A model generated the notes under the pieces. The model searched no databases. It saw only the letters and a program-made list of their open reading frames with translations, and had not been told where the DNA came from. From JALHNI01 sp965229305 (GTDB lineage: Bacteria; Acidobacteriota; Terriglobia; Bryobacterales; Bryobacteraceae), in contig CBDDIZ010000019.1 in assembly GCA_965229305.1 (NCBI GenBank), positions 43,689 through 107,688 of the forward strand: a stretch of DNA of 64,000 nucleotides. The letters run 5' to 3'. This document shows positions 26,502 to 34,358 of this stretch, piece after piece. The position numbers and the translations under genes are program-made. Within the stretch, counting starts at the first letter, position 1, and every line of letters starts with the position of its first letter.

Positions 26502-27737
26502 GTGTTCAGATGGCTGGCGCGGCACTTGGAGCGGCGAACGACGGCCACTTCCCTGGTGCCGGAGCCGGAGGGAATCCGTGGCTACGGGATTCTCGTCGTG
26601 ATCCTCTATCACTACGTCGTTGACTACCTGTTTATCCAGGGGCTCTATACGCCGGATTGGCCGCAGCGGGGCGGGTGGGCCCTCGACCTTCTCGGGCGCG
26701 GCTGGATTCTGATTCCCGTCTTCTTCTGCATGAGCGGTTTCGTGATCGCCATCCCGTTTGCGCGGCACCGTCTGCGCGGGGGGCCGGCGCCGCAGCTCAC
26801 GCAATACTATGTGCGGCGTCTGGCGCGGATTGAGCCGCCTTACTTCCTCACGCTGATCGCCATCTACTTTTTCTTTCGCAATCCGTCGACGGGGCCGCGC
26901 AACTTCCTCGCCAGCTTCCTGTACTCGCATCACTACCTCTACGGAGAAACCAACGCCAGCGCGCTGTTCAGTTGGTCGCTCGAAGTGGAGGTGGCGTTCT
27001 ACGTCATCGCGCCGCTGCTTTGCCTGGTGTACTGTATTCGCCACGACGGGTGGCGTTGCGCGGCGCAGTTCGGCTTGATGGTGGCCGTGAGCCGCGTTGA
27101 ATATTGGGCGGCCGGGCATCCCGCCGGCAGCCATACGTTGGCGGTGCATCTTTCGTACTTTCTCGCCGGCCTGCTGCTGGCGGATCTGTATGTTTGTGGA
27201 CGCTTGCCGCGGCAGCGAAGCTTGGCCTGGGATGCGACAGCGTTCGTCTTTCTGCTGGCGCTGGTGGATGCGTCGGGCGTTCAGCCGATCCTGGCGCCGT
27301 ATCCGCTGGCGCCGTATCTGATTTTGGGTTTGATGTGCGCGGTGCTGCAAAGCCGGTGGGCCAGCGCGCTGCTTGCTTGGAAGCCGATTGGGTTGGTGGG
27401 GGGCATGTGCTACACGCTCTATCTGTGGCACGAGGTTTGTATCCTGGCGATGCCGTGGACCGTGAAACGTCACTTGCTGTTCGCGGGAGGGATGAATTCG
27501 TCGCTGGCGTATGCCGGAGTGATGGCACTCCTGATGCTGGTGGTAGGGGTGCCGCTGTTCCTGCTGATCGAAAAGCCGTTTATGGGCGGGCCGGGGTCGC
27601 GCTTCATCCAGCGAATGATCGGCAAGGTCATCCCCGGGGCTGAGGGGGGCCGAAGAACGGCTCGAGGAAGATCCGGTGAAACTTCAACCGGTTCTCCAGA
27701 GAGACCTTTTCCCGATAGAGCGTCCGCAACCAACTGA
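26502..27737 (+). CDS. Acyltransferase family 3 membrane protein
   Basis: A 411-residue OafA-like protein with about ten hydrophobic segments. The family opening is PEGIRGYGILVVILYHYV (residues ~22-39) with the conserved H near residue 37; YYVRRLARIEPPYFLTLI (~106-123) and FSWSLEVEVAFYVIAPLL follow. It would acetylate or acylate sugars of the surface glycan, a second such enzyme in this cluster. The C-terminal ~40 residues are polar and Arg/Ser-rich and overlap the convergent glycosyltransferase gene by 110 bp. GTG start, apparently leaderless. Confidence 0.88.
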   Translation: MFRWLARHLERRTTATSLVPEPEGIRGYGILVVILYHYVVDYLFIQGLYTPDWPQRGGWALDLLGRGWILIPVFFCMSGFVIAIPFARHRLRGGPAPQLTQYYVRRLARIEPPYFLTLIAIYFFFRNPSTGPRNFLASFLYSHHYLYGETNASALFSWSLEVEVAFYVIAPLLCLVYCIRHDGWRCAAQFGLMVAVSRVEYWAAGHPAGSHTLAVHLSYFLAGLLLADLYVCGRLPRQRSLAWDATAFVFLLALVDASGVQPILAPYPLAPYLILGLMCAVLQSRWASALLAWKPIGLVGGMCYTLYLWHEVCILAMPWTVKRHLLFAGGMNSSLAYAGVMALLMLVVGVPLFLLIEKPFMGGPGSRFIQRMIGKVIPGAEGGRRTARGRSGETSTGSPERPFPDRASATN

Positions 27738-29820
27738 CGGCGGCGGGTTCCTGCTCAAAGCGCATCGTCTGGCTCGAAAAATGAGCAAATTGTCCTTGCG
27801 GCGCGCCGGCTTGGACCGTGAGCCGGGCGAGCCGCTCCTCGGCTTGTTGGGCGCCGCGATGCAGGCCGACCAAGGCCAAGGCCGCGCCCGGCAGGCCCAC
27901 CGGGCCGAGCACATCCTCATACGCGCGCACCAGCCGGCGCAGCGAAGCTTCCGAAGGTAGCGTGCGGGCGAGGCTGCCTTCCACCTGCCGGTAGAACTGC
28001 AGCAAGTCCGGCACGATATCGACGCGATAGCCCGCCAAGGCCAGGCGGACGTAAAACTCCCAGTCCTCATGACCGGCGCCGCGCTGCTCGGTGAAGCCGC
28101 CGACTTTCTCAAAGATGCTGCGCCGGACGATGAACATGGAGCCGCCGAAAGCGCAGGGATTCACCAGGCCGCCCACCAGGTCCATCCCCAACGGGACGCA
28201 AGTGGCAAACGGGGGTACGCGCGTCTCGCCCGTTTGGGGATCGCAAGGCGGCCCTTCGCTCGCGAAGAGATAACTGCCGCAGATGAGCGCGTCGTCACCG
28301 GAGCGTTCCATCGCCTCGCGCAGCTTGGCGACGGCGTGCGGCGCGGGCACGTCGTCGGCATCGACAAAGAGAATCAGGTCACCCGAACCACGGCGGGCGG
28401 CGTTGTTGCGGGCGGCGTCGACAAAGGCGTTTTCCTGACGGAAAAAGTCCCAGCCCCGGGGGCGGACGCGGGCGGCTTGTTCGTCGAAGAGGCGATTGGC
28501 GGCCTCGCCGGGCGAGCCGTCGTTGACGGCGATGACATGGAAGTCCGAGTCGGTTTGCTGCTCGAGCGCGTCGACGAGTTGGGGGAAGTAGGCTTCCTTC
28601 TGGTAGTAAGTGACGCAGACGTCGACGGAAAGGCGCCGGGTGGGCGGCGTGGCGCGCCGGTGCGCCAGGGCCTGCTGATGGAAGGCGAGCCAACGGGCGT
28701 TCGCGGCGCGCCAATCATATGAGGTGAGTTGCTCGGAGGCGAGGGGCGCGCGGAGGCGTTCGCCCAGGCGTGTGGCCAAGTCGCGTGGCGTAGGATCGCA
28801 AAGCTGGCGATCGGCGCCGGGCAGAATTTCGGGGACACCGCCGCCACGGCAGGCGATGAGGTTGAGGCCCGGAATGAGCGACGTCTCGACGACGGCGTAC
28901 GGGAAATTGTCCGACGGCGACGGAATCACGCACAAGGTTTCGGCCGCGTGCTGGCGCAGGTCACGCGCGGCGGCTTCGCTATCGAGACCGGCATCGTGCG
29001 TGACGGCGTAGCCGGCGGCGCGGAGGTCGCGACGGGCGGTTTCGAGCAGTTCGGGATGGTCCACCGAACCCATGAGCACGACAGCTGGCTTCTTCGGCAA
29101 GTCTTTGCCAAGAAGCTGGAGGGCAGCGACGAACAGGCGGATGCCTTTGCGCTCCTCAATGCGGCCGAAGTAGACGATCCGTTCGATGGCGCGCGCGGTG
29201 ACGCTGGCGGCGACCGGTTCAGGCATGGGCAGGCCCAGAGCTGGCACGGGATGGGGGAACTGCCAGCCGATCCCGGCGAGATAGTCGACCATGTAGCGGC
29301 TGGGGGAGACGACCAGATCGCTGTGGCGGGCGGCGTAGCGCTCGAGCCAAGCGAGGTGCGCGTCATCCGGAAGCCGGGGAAACTGTCCGTTGCAGGCTTG
29401 GGCCCACTCGCTGGGACCGTGCAGCACGGTGACACAGACCGGGCCGGACGGCTCCCGATAGCGGCGTTCGCGCACCAGGTGAAAGGCAGCGTTCGCCCAG
29501 TCCTGCACGTAGACGATGTCGAAGCCGCGCAGCACAGGTGCGGCGAGTTCGGCCATGCGCAAGGCCGCTACTTCGGGCCAGCGTTGTGGGGACGGCGGCG
29601 GGGTCTGCAACTCGATCAGACCGATGCCTCGAGACTGGTAGCGGGCCCGCCATTGGGCGTCCACCCGCATGGGCTCCCAGTCGGTACGCGTCAGCACAAT
29701 GGTGACGTCTTCGCCTTGCGCGCGCAGGAGTTCGGCCCAGCGCGTGGTGAAAGCGGCGACACCGCCAGCTTTGCCATAAATCGTTTGGACGTCGTAAGAG
29801 ACGATTGCCACTTTGGCCAT
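27628..29820 (-). CDS. Two-domain glycosyltransferase, GT4 then GT2
   Basis: A 730-residue fusion in the opposite domain order to the 21383 gene. Residues 1-380 are GT4-like: VAIVSYDVQTIYGKAGGVAA, YFGRIEERKGIRLFVAAL and IPSPSDNFPYAVVETSLIPG, the last with the conserved E. Residues ~400-650 are GT2: VDVCVTYYQKEAYFPQLVDA, LILFVDADDV (DxD, ~493) and GHEDWEFYVRLALAG. Stop and start contexts show it is followed on the same strand by nothing overlapping at the front: the oxygenase gene ends 6 bp upstream of its ATG, so both form one operon. Its 3' end overlaps the acyltransferase gene by 110 bp. Confidence 0.88.
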   Translation of the reverse strand: MAKVAIVSYDVQTIYGKAGGVAAFTTRWAELLRAQGEDVTIVLTRTDWEPMRVDAQWRARYQSRGIGLIELQTPPPSPQRWPEVAALRMAELAAPVLRGFDIVYVQDWANAAFHLVRERRYREPSGPVCVTVLHGPSEWAQACNGQFPRLPDDAHLAWLERYAARHSDLVVSPSRYMVDYLAGIGWQFPHPVPALGLPMPEPVAASVTARAIERIVYFGRIEERKGIRLFVAALQLLGKDLPKKPAVVLMGSVDHPELLETARRDLRAAGYAVTHDAGLDSEAAARDLRQHAAETLCVIPSPSDNFPYAVVETSLIPGLNLIACRGGGVPEILPGADRQLCDPTPRDLATRLGERLRAPLASEQLTSYDWRAANARWLAFHQQALAHRRATPPTRRLSVDVCVTYYQKEAYFPQLVDALEQQTDSDFHVIAVNDGSPGEAANRLFDEQAARVRPRGWDFFRQENAFVDAARNNAARRGSGDLILFVDADDVPAPHAVAKLREAMERSGDDALICGSYLFASEGPPCDPQTGETRVPPFATCVPLGMDLVGGLVNPCAFGGSMFIVRRSIFEKVGGFTEQRGAGHEDWEFYVRLALAGYRVDIVPDLLQFYRQVEGSLARTLPSEASLRRLVRAYEDVLGPVGLPGAALALVGLHRGAQQAEERLARLTVQAGAPQGQFAHFSSQTMRFEQEPAAVSWLRTLYREKVSLENRLKFHRIFLEPFFGPPQPRG

Positions 29821-29826
29821 GGGCGG

Positions 29827-30639
29827 CTAGAACTTGCTCCTGACGTTCCACAGCACGCGGTTCAGGTCCCACCGCCATTGCCAGAGCTTTTCCCGCACAC
29901 GGCGGGCCAGGGTTTCGGCGGGCATCAGGACATAGCCGTTCATCAGTTCGTGCGGCCGATGATGGAAGACGCTGTCATGGGGCGCCACCCAGTGCGGCGG
30001 CGGCTCAGTGGTGTAGTAGTAGGTCGCAAAAGACTTGCGCGTCTGATCGTCGGGGCAGGTGACGGCGGTGACGCCGTGATAACTGATGTCGGTGGTGGCG
30101 AAGACGACGCAGCGATTGAAGACGGGCTCGAGCGTCTGCAAGCAGTGCTTCACGTCGGCATCCCAAAGCTCGAGTTGGCCGCCCCAGACCGGCGGCCAGT
30201 GGGGATTCAGATAGACGATGGCGTTGAGACGGCGGTGCCATTGACGTTGGGGCAGATAGTTGAAGTCGACGTGAACGTCGAGGCGGCCGCGGGAACCGGT
30301 CTGGTGCATGCCGCCGCCGTGCAGCTCTTCGTCGCAGAGCAAGGGCGGGAGATCGAAGGCGTGGCGCAGGAGGTCGGTCCAGGCAGGTTCCGCCAGCAGG
30401 CGGTTCAGTTCCTGGATGGGCGGCGCGAAGAGGGAAGCGTCGGTGACCTGGACCTTCTTGCGTTCGTTCACCGTGCGGAAGGAGCGGCCGACCCGCAAAG
30501 CCTCGTCGTATTGCGGATAAGCATCATGCACCCGGCGGGCGAACTCCTCTTCCAGAAAGCCGTCGATGACGAAATGCGGGAAGTTGGGCGAAGCCTGCAC
30601 GCGCCGGCGCAATTCTTCGGCGTTGATCGGACGAATCAC
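29827..30639 (-). CDS. 2OG-Fe(II) oxygenase
   Basis: A 270-residue prolyl-4-hydroxylase-like oxygenase. The iron-binding HxD is in RLDVHVDFNYLP (residues ~118-129); the distal His is in ISYHGVTAV (~186-194), followed by the 2-oxoglutarate-binding Arg in TRKSFATYYYT (~201-211). Related enzymes hydroxylate protein side chains or sugars and occur in glycan clusters. It is the first gene of a minus-strand pair with the GT4-GT2 fusion (6-bp gap). The GTG at 30639 is the only plausible start, since an upstream ATG frame is closed. Substrate unknown. Confidence 0.85.
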   Translation of the reverse strand: MIRPINAEELRRRVQASPNFPHFVIDGFLEEEFARRVHDAYPQYDEALRVGRSFRTVNERKKVQVTDASLFAPPIQELNRLLAEPAWTDLLRHAFDLPPLLCDEELHGGGMHQTGSRGRLDVHVDFNYLPQRQWHRRLNAIVYLNPHWPPVWGGQLELWDADVKHCLQTLEPVFNRCVVFATTDISYHGVTAVTCPDDQTRKSFATYYYTTEPPPHWVAPHDSVFHHRPHELMNGYVLMPAETLARRVREKLWQWRWDLNRVLWNVRSKF

Positions 30640-30673
30640 GAACTTACCATCTTACAGGGGCGGGAGAGTTGGC

Positions 30674-30679
30674 TATACT
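30674..30679 (+). promoter_or_regulatory. Candidate -10 hexamer TATACT, leaderless position
   Basis: TATACT ends 9 nt before the GTG at 30689 and is the best match to the bacterial -10 consensus of the group. It lies in the 49-bp gap between divergent starts. Confidence 0.5.
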
Positions 30680-30688
30680 GCGGGGTCG

Positions 30689-31534
30689 GTGCGGATTGAC
30701 AGCATCTACATCTCGGGATGGCGGAAGGACTTGCGGTTCACCGAAGTTTGCGTGGCCAGCATTCGCCATTGGTACCCGTGCATCCGCCTGTGCCTGATTA
30801 AGGATGAGCTCGCCGGGCCTTACGATACGCGGATCCTCGAGCGCCGCTACAAGGTGGAGATCTACCCGTCCCAGCCTGCGCTGTATGGGTGGGGCGCCGC
30901 CAAGCTGGAGCCGCTGTTCCATCCGCCGGGCGAACGCTGCCTGATCCTCGATAGCGATATCGTGTTCACCGGCCGCGTGCTGGACCATCTGGAGCGGTAC
31001 GACGCCGACTTCCTGGTGAACTTCGAGGATCATGAGCCCGACGAAACCGTACTCAACTACTTCGACCCGGCCCGGATCGAGCAACTGGTGCCGGGCTTCC
31101 GCTATCCAGGCTTCGTCTTCAACACGGGACAACTGGTCGCCACCACCGGCCTCTTGCACCGGAGCGACTTCGAGCCGTATCTGAGCTTCGAGCGGCCGGC
31201 GCGCTTCCATCGTCCGGACCTGTTTCAGTGCGGCGAGCAAGGGCTGCTGAACTTTGTCCTGCAGGCCCAGCAACAGGCCGGAGCGTTGACTTTGGAGCGG
31301 GTCCAGTTCATGCATTGGGCGCCACTGGTGGACCCCGCCGAGGTCGAGGTGGCGCGACTGGGGCCGCGCTCGCCCTATGACTTCCTGCTGCACTGGGCCG
31401 GCTGGAAAGGCGACTACGCGTCGCTCGGCGACGCGCCGCTGGGCCACGTCCTGCTACACTTCGAGGCGCTTTACCGGCGCCGGACCGCCTATCAGCGTTT
31501 CCGCCAGCGCGTCGTTGACCGGCTGGGCCTCTAA
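30689..31534 (+). CDS. GT-A fold glycosyltransferase, GT8-like
   Basis: A 281-residue protein. CLILDSDIVFTGRVLDHL (residues ~83-100) contains the DxD motif preceded by hydrophobic residues, as in GT8-like nucleotide-sugar transferases; YGWGAAKLEPLF precedes it, and FQCGEQGLLNFVLQ (~181-194) with FMHWAP fits the later acceptor-side blocks. GTG 30689 is preferred to a further upstream in-frame start, which would overlap the divergent oxygenase gene by 74 bp. It probably adds a sugar in the same glycan pathway. The last 81 bp overlap the convergent membrane-protein gene. Confidence 0.7.
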   Translation: MRIDSIYISGWRKDLRFTEVCVASIRHWYPCIRLCLIKDELAGPYDTRILERRYKVEIYPSQPALYGWGAAKLEPLFHPPGERCLILDSDIVFTGRVLDHLERYDADFLVNFEDHEPDETVLNYFDPARIEQLVPGFRYPGFVFNTGQLVATTGLLHRSDFEPYLSFERPARFHRPDLFQCGEQGLLNFVLQAQQQAGALTLERVQFMHWAPLVDPAEVEVARLGPRSPYDFLLHWAGWKGDYASLGDAPLGHVLLHFEALYRRRTAYQRFRQRVVDRLGL

Positions 31535-32659
31535 CGTCTCACCATCGATCGTCTGTGGCGCCCAGCTCTTCAAGCCCCAGAGCACCATCATCAGCGGCAG
31601 CAGGTATTTTTCCCATGGATAGGCCTTCGCCAGCACGGCGACGTTGGCCAGCACCAACCAGAACGCGAGGTTCGCGCGCGCGAAGCGCCAGGCCGCGGCC
31701 ATCGCCGCCAGCACCAGCACGCCGAGCGCGACCGGATGGGGCACGGCGCGCAGGATCTTGCGGAGGACGCCGTGGGGATTGGCGATGGGGAAGGCGACAA
31801 ACCACACCAGCACGAGGATCAACACCACCCAGGTGAGCCAGTGGCGGGCGCTGCGCCAGCGCGGCCGCAGCAGGATGAACTCGGGCAGCACGAAGTAGAC
31901 GCCGATGCAGGCGAGAGCGTAGAGGCTCGCGCTGAGGTCCAGGTTGAGGAGCGAATGTTGCGAGGCCGGAATGTTGACTTGATGCTCACGCATGGCAAGC
32001 TTGGGCGCCAGACCGCCGAATAGCCAGAACCAACCGGCGAGGGTGGTGAGGGCGGCGAGCGGCGCGGCCCAGGTGAGCCAAGGGCGCTTTTGACCGGTGA
32101 AAATCGCCAGCGTGAGCTCGTGAGCGACGATCGCGGCTGGAAAGGCGATGGTGAACTGGCGGGAGGCAATGGCGAGGACAAAGGCGAGTCCGGCGGTGCT
32201 GTTCCAGCCGCGCAGGTAGGCCCACACGCCGGCCAGCGCCCAGGCGCCCGCCATCAGGTCGGTGTACATGAGTAAGCTGAGCTGCCAGAAGTATGGGAAG
32301 CTCATCAGCCCGACGGCGGCGAGGATCGCGCGACGGTCACTGCGCCAGCCGATCGCAGCGACGACGGCGAAGGACAGAAGCAAATTGAGCCAGCGGCCCC
32401 CGGGCAAGCCGCCATGAAACAGACTTTCGTTGGCCGCAAAGATCAGGAACGGGAGCGGGGTGTTCAGCGAACCATAGTTGCGGAGGGCGTCGGCTAGCGG
32501 ATCGCGCAGAAACCGCTGCGTGGTCTCCCAGAAGTTGACTTCGTCATAGACGGGGCCATAAGTGAGGCCGCGATAGTAGCCGACCCAACAACCATAAAGC
32601 ACCAGTAAACCAATCAGAAACCCGAGTGGAATTCGAGAGCGAGCAGAGAGCTGTTTCAT
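31454..32659 (-). CDS. GT-C type membrane glycosyltransferase (family unclear)
   Basis: A 401-residue integral membrane protein with about ten hydrophobic segments. After the first one, the loop YGPVYDEVNFWETTQRFL (residues ~34-51) carries the acidic DE pair seen in the first periplasmic loop of GT-C enzymes (PMT/ArnT or ALG10-like). Such enzymes use polyprenyl-phosphate sugars outside the inner membrane. TATACT upstream on the minus strand, 25 nt before the ATG, is a possible -10. Its 3' end overlaps the GT8-like gene by 81 bp. The family assignment is tentative; a flippase-like protein is not excluded. Confidence 0.65.
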   Translation of the reverse strand: MKQLSARSRIPLGFLIGLLVLYGCWVGYYRGLTYGPVYDEVNFWETTQRFLRDPLADALRNYGSLNTPLPFLIFAANESLFHGGLPGGRWLNLLLSFAVVAAIGWRSDRRAILAAVGLMSFPYFWQLSLLMYTDLMAGAWALAGVWAYLRGWNSTAGLAFVLAIASRQFTIAFPAAIVAHELTLAIFTGQKRPWLTWAAPLAALTTLAGWFWLFGGLAPKLAMREHQVNIPASQHSLLNLDLSASLYALACIGVYFVLPEFILLRPRWRSARHWLTWVVLILVLVWFVAFPIANPHGVLRKILRAVPHPVALGVLVLAAMAAAWRFARANLAFWLVLANVAVLAKAYPWEKYLLPLMMVLWGLKSWAPQTIDGETLEAQPVNDALAETLIGGPAPVKRLEV

Positions 32660-32867
32660 GGAGGCGACGCGGCGAGTGCGCGCGAGTATAGCAAGCGGAC
32701 TCCTGGCTTGTCGATTCCAGGACGCAGCGAGCGTGGTCCTGTAACGCCTGGTCTAAATGCAGGAATCCGGCGGGAAAATGAAGAAAACGCGCTGCTTGGG
32801 GATTGGTTTGGGACCAGACTACGGTAAAATCCCATCATTAGGCGCACTCGCGCCATCTACCCCGAGG

Positions 32868-34358
32868 ATGAGGGCTATTTCCAGTTCGAAGTATCCTGTA
32901 GCGATTATCGGCGGCGGGCCGGCAGGGCTCACCGCTGCGTTCGAGCTTTCGCGACATGGGTCCCACAGTATCGTACTCGAAAAGCTCTCGCAGGTGGGCG
33001 GACTGGCGCGCACGGAGCGCTATCGCGGCTACCACTTCGACATCGGCGGCCATCGCTTTTTCACGAAAGTGCCGGCGGTGGAAGAGATGTGGAACGAAGT
33101 GCTGGGCCACGACTTCCTGGAACGCGATCGGCTTTCCCGCATCTATCTCGATGGGCAGTACTATCAGTACCCCATCGAGGCGCTCGAGGTGGTGCGGAAG
33201 CTGGGGCCCGTCGAGTCCTTTCGCTGTGGCATGTCCTATCTGGCGGCCAAATGGAAGCCGCGGCATCCGGTGCATAGCGTAGAGGACTGGATCGTCAACC
33301 ACTTTGGCGAGCGATTGTATCGCCGCTTCTTCGGCACTTATACGGAGAAGGTGTGGGGCATGCCGTGCTCGTCGATTTCGGCGGATTGGGCCGCGCAGCG
33401 GATCAAAGGCTTGTCGCTGCTTTCGGTGATCAAGAATGCGCTCGGGCTCGATCGACGCGGACCCGCCAAATCGCTGATCCGCAGCTTCCAATATCCGCGA
33501 CTAGGCCCCGGCATGATGTGGGAACGCACGGCGGAGTTGGTGGAGGCCGCGGGCTCGCGCGTGCAGCTCGATACCGACGTCACCGAAATTCATTGGGAGC
33601 CGGGCCGAGTGACGGCCGTGGTGGCCAACGGCGAAACGATCGCGGCGGACAACTTCCTGAGCACGATGCCGGTGCGCGAGTTAATCGGCGCGCTGCGCCC
33701 GCGGGTGCCGGAGCTCGACGCAGTGGCCGCGCATTTTCAATATCGCGACTTCCTCACAGTCGCGCTGATGATCCGCCAGCCGAATCCGTTCCCCGATAAC
33801 TGGATCTATGTGCATGACCGCGAAGTACACGTTGGACGGATCCAGAACTTCAACAACTGGAGCCCGCAGATGTCGCCCGATCGCGACGTCACCTGCCTGG
33901 GCCTCGAGTACTTTTGCAACGAAGGCGACCCGATCTGGAGCCGCAGCGACGAGGAGCTGAAGCAACTGGCGATCGAGGAGATTGGCCGGCTGGGGCTGGC
34001 CGATCCGGCGCTGGTGGAAGATGCCGCCGTGGTGCGGGCGCCTAAGGCGTATCCGGTTTATAACGGCCAGCATGAGGCCGGCTTGCGGACGCTGCGCGAG
34101 TTTCTGCCGAAGATTCCCAACCTGCAACTGATCGGCCGCAACGGCACGCATCGCTACAACAATCAGGATCATTCGATGGTGACGGCGATGATGGCGGTGG
34201 ACAATCTGTTCGGCGCCCAGCACGACCTGTGGTCAGTGAATGTGGACGAGGAATATCTGGAGGGAGGCTCGCGGCTCACGCGCGAACATCTGCGCAGCAT
34301 GTCGGCGCAGCAGCCGCTGGTGCCTGTTCCTCGTGTGAGCCCCGCTGCTGAATCCTGA
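32868..34358 (+). CDS. FAD-dependent oxidoreductase, UDP-galactopyranose-mutase-like
   Basis: A 496-residue flavoprotein. The dinucleotide-binding motif VAIIGGGPAGLTAAFELSRH lies at residues ~9-28 if translation starts at ATG 32868; starting at 32757 would add 37 unlikely residues before it. A second block, GGLARTERYRGYHFDIGGHRFF (given here in part: FDIGGHRFF), matches the protoporphyrinogen oxidase/UDP-galactopyranose mutase superfamily, and RYNNQDHSM near the C-terminus is the conserved FAD tail. Members in glycan clusters interconvert or oxidise nucleotide or lipid-linked sugars. A TAAAAT at 32825-32830 may be a -10. It shares one base (TGATG) with the next gene. Confidence 0.82.
   Translation: MRAISSSKYPVAIIGGGPAGLTAAFELSRHGSHSIVLEKLSQVGGLARTERYRGYHFDIGGHRFFTKVPAVEEMWNEVLGHDFLERDRLSRIYLDGQYYQYPIEALEVVRKLGPVESFRCGMSYLAAKWKPRHPVHSVEDWIVNHFGERLYRRFFGTYTEKVWGMPCSSISADWAAQRIKGLSLLSVIKNALGLDRRGPAKSLIRSFQYPRLGPGMMWERTAELVEAAGSRVQLDTDVTEIHWEPGRVTAVVANGETIAADNFLSTMPVRELIGALRPRVPELDAVAAHFQYRDFLTVALMIRQPNPFPDNWIYVHDREVHVGRIQNFNNWSPQMSPDRDVTCLGLEYFCNEGDPIWSRSDEELKQLAIEEIGRLGLADPALVEDAAVVRAPKAYPVYNGQHEAGLRTLREFLPKIPNLQLIGRNGTHRYNNQDHSMVTAMMAVDNLFGAQHDLWSVNVDEEYLEGGSRLTREHLRSMSAQQPLVPVPRVSPAAES

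Noticed and set aside
28729..30699. Open frame of about 650 codons antisense to the GT4-GT2 and oxygenase genes
   Set aside because: It spans two real minus-strand genes with intact catalytic motifs and shows no domain of its own.
32660..32867. Coding potential ahead of the flavoprotein gene
   Set aside because: The in-frame extension to 32757 gives residues unlike the family and puts the FAD motif too far from the N-terminus; the region more likely holds promoters.
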